Shown one piece after another: positions 20,652-23,122 of a stretch of DNA of 23,122 bases; the first letter of the stretch is position 1; each line of letters starts with the position of its first letter. The DNA comes from a virus, in the IMG/VR virus record IMGVR_UViG_3300028274_000045, positions 1 to 23,122 of that record, one strand, 5' to 3'. Under the pieces are notes generated by a model. It worked only from the letters and a program-made list of their open reading frames with translations. It was not told the origin of the DNA and searched no databases. The translations under genes and the position numbers were made by a program.

Positions 20652-21823
20652 AACCACTACCACACCAGCTAACTAAATCTGCTGAAGCCTTTAAGGTTCT
20701 TCAGCAGCAAGGTATCGTTTATATAGCAGGGAAACCTAGAAGTGGTAAGACTTACACATCTATACTAACTCTGGAGAACTCTAAAAAGATTAAGAATGTG
20801 TTAGTTCTTACTAAGAAAGCAGCCATTAGTGGTTGGGAGAAGTTCACAGTACTGTCAGATATTAATTTCACAGTAACTAACTATGAACAGATTAAAAAGG
20901 TTACAGGTAAGTTTGATGCTTGTATTATAGATGAGTCACACAACCTTGGAACAGTTGGTAAGCCATCACAAAGAGTTAAAGATATAAGAGAGGTTTGTTA
21001 TGCTTTACCAACAATTTTACTTAGTGGTACTGCTATTGTTGAGTCCCCTAATAGCATTTATCATCAGTGCTTTGTTACTAAGTATAGTCCTTTCTGCAGG
21101 TTTAAAAACTTCTATAAGTTCTTTGCTGGATATGGTATACCAGCAGTTATGCACTTACATGGTAGGCAAATCCCACAGTATAAGAAAGCAAGACCTGAGT
21201 TATTAGATGTTGTTGATAAGTTTACAGTTTATATGACTCAAGCAGATGCTGGTATAACTACTGAGGCTGAAGATGTATTACACTACATACAATTAGACCC
21301 TGAAACTGTATTACGCTACCAACAGTTGGAGAAAGAAGACATCATTATGATAGATGGTAAAGAGCTTGTTTGTGATTCTACAATGAAGTTAAGAACATCA
21401 CTACATATGATGGAGTCTGGAGTAGCTAAGATAGATGATGAGTATATAGATATTGGTAATAGAGAAAAGTATGACTACATCCGTAATAATTTTACACTTG
21501 ATGAACATACAGTTATCTTAGCACACTTTATAGGTGAGCAGAGGTTACTAAGAGAGTTATTCCCACAGTGTACTGTTGAGAGTGCTACATCTAAAGCTGA
21601 AGGTGTATCTTATGCTTGGGCTAAAGAGTTTATTTTATTTAGTTCTGGTTATTCAGGGTCTAAATACATACAGCGTCGTGAGAGAATTATAGATGTACAA
21701 GGTTCTAATACAGCTAAAGTACACCATATAATTGTTAAGGGTGGTATTTCTGACCAAGTCCAAAAGGCTGTGAGAAAGAAAGAATCATTTAATAACGCAA
21801 CATACCAGAAAGGATTATTATAA
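20648..21823 (+). CDS. SF2 (SNF2-like) DNA helicase
   Basis: A 391-residue helicase. A short LPHQ motif at 4-7 is followed by Walker A GKPRSGKT (28-35), motif Ia VLVLTKKAAISGW, motif II IIDESH (93-98) and motif III LLSGTA (124-129). The second RecA domain has TVILAHF (about 285-291) and the nucleotide-sensing end SDQVQKAVRKKE. It is shorter than cellular SNF2 proteins and has no accessory domains, as is usual for phage replication helicases. It probably acts in origin opening, fork repair or recombination together with the VRR-NUC nuclease encoded next. Confidence 0.88.
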   Translation: MKPLPHQLTKSAEAFKVLQQQGIVYIAGKPRSGKTYTSILTLENSKKIKNVLVLTKKAAISGWEKFTVLSDINFTVTNYEQIKKVTGKFDACIIDESHNLGTVGKPSQRVKDIREVCYALPTILLSGTAIVESPNSIYHQCFVTKYSPFCRFKNFYKFFAGYGIPAVMHLHGRQIPQYKKARPELLDVVDKFTVYMTQADAGITTEAEDVLHYIQLDPETVLRYQQLEKEDIIMIDGKELVCDSTMKLRTSLHMMESGVAKIDDEYIDIGNREKYDYIRNNFTLDEHTVILAHFIGEQRLLRELFPQCTVESATSKAEGVSYAWAKEFILFSSGYSGSKYIQRRERIIDVQGSNTAKVHHIIVKGGISDQVQKAVRKKESFNNATYQKGLL

Positions 21824-22107
21824 AAGAACAAGACATACAAAAGAAGATAACTAAGTATCTGGAGAAACGAGATGCTTATGTAGTTAAGATTGTAACAGCT
21901 AGTAAAGCAGGAGTACCTGACATTTTAGCTTGTTACAAAGGCGTGTTTATGGGTATTGAGGTTAAGAAACCTGATACTAAGAAGAACACATCTAAGTTAC
22001 AAGACTACAACCTAAGAGCCATTATTGAGGCTGAAGGTTTTAGCACAGTTGCAGCATCTGTAGAAGATGTTGAAGAATTTTTAGAGTTTATAGACCAGAT
22101 TAGATAA
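21820..22107 (+). CDS. VRR-NUC domain nuclease lacking a standard start codon
   Basis: From 21796 to 22107 one frame is open and encodes a full VRR-NUC domain. It has an N-terminal helix KEQDIQKKITKYLEK, then KIVTASKAGVPDILACYKG and MGIEVKKPDTKKNTSKLQDY. The catalytic set is Glu3, Asp34 (in GVPD), Glu47 and Lys49 (in EVK), and Gln61. No ATG, GTG or TTG lies upstream of the catalytic residues. The best start is ATA at 21820, 5 bases after AAAGGA. It overlaps the helicase TAA as ATAA, where neighbouring junctions have ATGA; ATT at 21817 or 21814 are alternatives. That gives 95 residues. This family cuts branched DNA or Holliday junctions. The domain is certain; the start is not. Confidence 0.78.
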   Translation: MKEQDIQKKITKYLEKRDAYVVKIVTASKAGVPDILACYKGVFMGIEVKKPDTKKNTSKLQDYNLRAIIEAEGFSTVAASVEDVEEFLEFIDQIR

Positions 22108-22144
22108 TTTAAGATATAATTAAGTTATATTACAATACAATTAC
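22106..22144 (+). promoter_or_regulatory. Promoter-like repeat, copy B (39 bp identical to 7032-7070)
   Basis: The repeat begins within the stop codon of the nuclease gene. It contains TATAAT (22115-22120) and TATATT (22126-22131), then ACAATTACATC, and ends about 20 bases before the ATG at 22164, with AAAGGA between. It probably provides independent expression of the coiled-coil and HTH genes. Confidence 0.65.
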
Positions 22145-22163
22145 ATCAGTTAAAGGATAACAA

Positions 22164-22379
22164 ATGACAACAGAAGAAATACAACAACTAGAAGTAGACG
22201 CATTAGAGCTACTGATTAAAGAAAGAGATGAAGAGATTATGACTCTTGAAGACTGTATTGATACTCTACAAGTAGACCTTAGAGAAGCTAATCTTTTAAG
22301 ATTGACTGAGTCTAATGAGCAGACAGTTAGATTAGCGGAGTTAGCTAAGAGAATTAATGTAGTTCTAGGTGATTACTAA
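22164..22379 (+). CDS. Small coiled-coil protein (71 aa)
   Basis: A 71-residue acidic protein that is almost entirely helical with heptad spacing of Leu/Ile: EEIQQLEVDALELLIKE, then ITLED-type repeats to LREANLLRLTE and a final helix LAELAKRINVVLGDY. It is likely to form a dimeric coiled coil. Its stop TAA at 22377-22379 overlaps the next ATG (TAATG). A partner or antagonist of the adjacent HTH protein is possible, but no family is recognised. Confidence 0.75.
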   Translation: MTTEEIQQLEVDALELLIKERDEEIMTLEDCIDTLQVDLREANLLRLTESNEQTVRLAELAKRINVVLGDY

Positions 22380-22627
22380 TGCTTACAATTAGACAAGTAA
22401 TAAAACCTATGCAAGACGGGGGCCTATCTAAATACAGAATCGCTAAGAATTTAGGTGTTCAAAGTATTATGATTGACCACTATCTTACAGGGAAATGTAG
22501 AACACCTACTTTTAGAGTATGTAAGAAGATTTATGAGGATACAGGTTTAGTTACTTTCCCTTATTCTGAGGAAGAACTACAAGAAGAACACGAACAAAGA
22601 CTATTCACTATAACAGAAGAAGACTAG
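22379..22627 (+). CDS. Helix-turn-helix DNA-binding protein (Cro-like)
   Basis: An 82-residue protein with a clear helix-turn-helix: LSKYRIAKNLGVQ (16-28), then SIMIDHYLTGKCRTP (29-43), the form seen in small Cro/XRE-type regulators. An acidic C-terminal tail (EEELQEEHEQ) follows. It is coupled by TAATG to the coiled-coil gene and directly precedes a strong terminator. It may regulate phage promoters such as the recurrent repeat upstream of its own operon. Confidence 0.75.
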   Translation: MLTIRQVIKPMQDGGLSKYRIAKNLGVQSIMIDHYLTGKCRTPTFRVCKKIYEDTGLVTFPYSEEELQEEHEQRLFTITEED

Positions 22628-22636
22628 TCACTATAT

Positions 22637-22676
22637 AAGAAGCTGGGTAACTACTACACAGCCCAGCTTCTTTAAA
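22637..22676 (+). terminator. Strong intrinsic terminator of the replication module
   Basis: AAGAAGCTGGG (22637-22647) and CCCAGCTTCTT (22662-22672) form a perfect 11-bp stem with a 14-base loop. The downstream run is short (TTT then AAAG), but the GC-rich stem just after the HTH stop is convincing. The inverted arrangement may also act on the opposite strand. Confidence 0.85.
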
Positions 22677-22693
22677 GAAATTTGATTTTAACA

Positions 22694-22763
22694 GACCTAT
22701 AAGTTTTAAATATGTAGGTCGGTTATATATGTGAGCTACTAATGGGTAGTTCGTTTATATAAC
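22694..22763 (+). other. Structured leader with two hairpins
   Basis: First hairpin: GACCTA (22694-22699) with TAGGTC (22715-22720). Second, longer hairpin: GTTATATA (22722-22729) with TATATAAC (22756-22763), a symmetric 3x3 internal loop, then GAGCTAC (22733-22739) with GTAGTTC (22746-22752; one G-U pair) and a 6-base loop. It ends 4 bases before the GAAGGAGA ribosome binding site of the next gene. It could be a regulatory leader, a processing site or a small RNA. It is not a tRNA: no T-arm or anticodon loop fits. Confidence 0.5.
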
Positions 22764-22779
22764 TAATGAAGGAGAAGAT

Positions 22780-22941
22780 ATGAAAGAGAAATTACAAGAA
22801 GCAAGAGAAGACTGGATGATGTTTAAAAGACTTCAAAAAGGTGAGGACGCTGATTATAAATGGCTTCAACTAAAGTTGGCTGAAGCGGAAGCAAGAATCA
22901 AAGCTTGTAGGTATAAAATAGACTTAGGGGACCAAATATGA
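22780..22941 (+). CDS. Small helical protein, unknown (53 aa)
   Basis: ATG 22780 with an excellent GAAGGAGA ribosome binding site; stop TGA at 22939-22941, overlapping the next ATG (ATGA). The product begins MKEKLQEAREDWMMFKRLQK and is charged and helical to its end (CRYKIDLGDQI). No family recognised. It is the first gene of the operon after the terminator and structured leader. Confidence 0.65.
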   Translation: MKEKLQEAREDWMMFKRLQKGEDADYKWLQLKLAEAEARIKACRYKIDLGDQI

Positions 22942-22988
22942 TTAGTAAAGAATTATTAAGTGACGTGATGGGTATGAAGGATAATTAA
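22938..22988 (+). CDS. 16-residue frame, possible remnant or leader peptide
   Basis: It encodes MISKELLSDVMGMKDN and is coupled to both neighbours (ATGA at 22938, TAATG at 22988). The beginning ISKELLS-V-G resembles the N-terminus of longer small phage proteins that I have only a general memory of. A truncated gene is therefore one reading and a coupling mini-frame another. Confidence 0.4.
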   Translation: MISKELLSDVMGMKDN

Positions 22989-23122
22989 TGACTAGAGAAG
23001 AAGCAAAAGACTTAATAGAAATAGAATATGATAGCCTCGATAATTACTGTGATAGTAATCATTGCTCAGTTATAGATCAAATTTATGATGATTTTGAATC
23101 AAGAACTTGTGAGAATTGTAAG
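22988..23122 (+). CDS. Small phage protein, N-terminal 45 residues (cut by window end)
   Basis: ATG 22988 overlaps the previous TAA (TAATG) and the frame stays open to the end of the window. The acidic N-terminal helix (MTREEAKDLIEIEYDSLDNY) is followed by CDSNHCSVIDQIYDDF and then RTCENCK, a CxxC of zinc-ribbon type that often continues with a second Cys pair. Probably a small metal-binding phage protein. The family cannot be fixed without the remainder. Confidence 0.65.
   Translation, partial: MTREEAKDLIEIEYDSLDNYCDSNHCSVIDQIYDDFESRTCENCK

Noticed and set aside
21000-21206. 68-residue hydrophobic plus-strand frame inside the helicase gene
   Set aside because: Out-of-frame shadow; hydrophobicity comes from U-rich codons of the helicase read in another frame.
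22694-22763. tRNA gene
   Set aside because: Two hairpins and a GGTAGTTCG-like string look suggestive, but no acceptor stem, anticodon arm and T-arm can be arranged together.

Overview
The window is part of the genome of a tailed double-stranded DNA phage (or prophage). It is strongly A+T-rich and carries tightly packed genes with TAATG and ATGA stop/start overlaps. A 745-residue tape measure protein, a tail tube protein and the absence of any sheath gene point to a long, non-contractile tail (siphovirus morphology). The host is not shown directly. The base composition, extended -10 promoters with weak -35 boxes, and a primase-helicase with the layout of the polymerase of Nitratiruptor phage NrS-1 make a low-GC Gram-negative such as a Campylobacterota member plausible. 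That is inference. No integrase, CI-type repressor or lysis gene is visible here.

Layout. (1) 1-11197, minus strand, is the virion module, read from right to left: small and large terminase, portal, MuF-like head protein, virion morphogenesis protein, terminator, new promoter, scaffold, major capsid protein, a 56-residue protein, connector-like proteins, tail tube, chaperone-like protein, tape measure, distal-tail-like protein, a second tail-tube paralogue, and the start of one more gene. The 211-bp gap at 6965-7175 holds the capsid/tail promoter on the minus strand. On the plus strand it holds what looks like a complete small-RNA gene: promoters, two hairpins and a terminator. (2) 11198-12028 is non-coding and full of structure: tandem promoter-like repeats, an A-tract/GCTA array with 11-bp phasing, inverted repeats and a folded element. 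It is the best candidate for a replication origin or packaging locus. (3) 12029-13667 is a minus-strand accessory operon driven by a textbook TTGACA-N17-TATAAT promoter. It encodes two membrane micropeptides, two small unknown proteins and two very acidic unknown proteins. (4) 13668-13968 is a control region with two 33-bp tandem repeats just upstream of a 38-residue ribbon-helix-helix regulator. (5) 13969-22627, plus strand, is the replication module: regulator, primase-helicase, GNAT-like protein, ssDNA-binding protein, family A DNA polymerase, 5'-3' exonuclease, small proteins, MazG-like pyrophosphatase, SF2 helicase, VRR-NUC nuclease and an HTH protein. It ends at a strong terminator. (6) 22673-23122 has a structured leader and a further plus-strand operon of very small genes that runs off the window.

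How it fits together. The RHH regulator probably controls its own operon through the 33-bp repeats. Recurrent promoter-like elements (7032, 11252, 11318, 16653, 22106) would co-regulate several plus-strand units. The replication proteins form a nearly self-sufficient replisome. The divergent acidic/membrane gene operon looks like an immediate-early or anti-defence cassette whose function I cannot name from sequence. Its promoter, micropeptides and acidic genes, together with the neighbouring phased-repeat locus, are the most likely place for undescribed biology.
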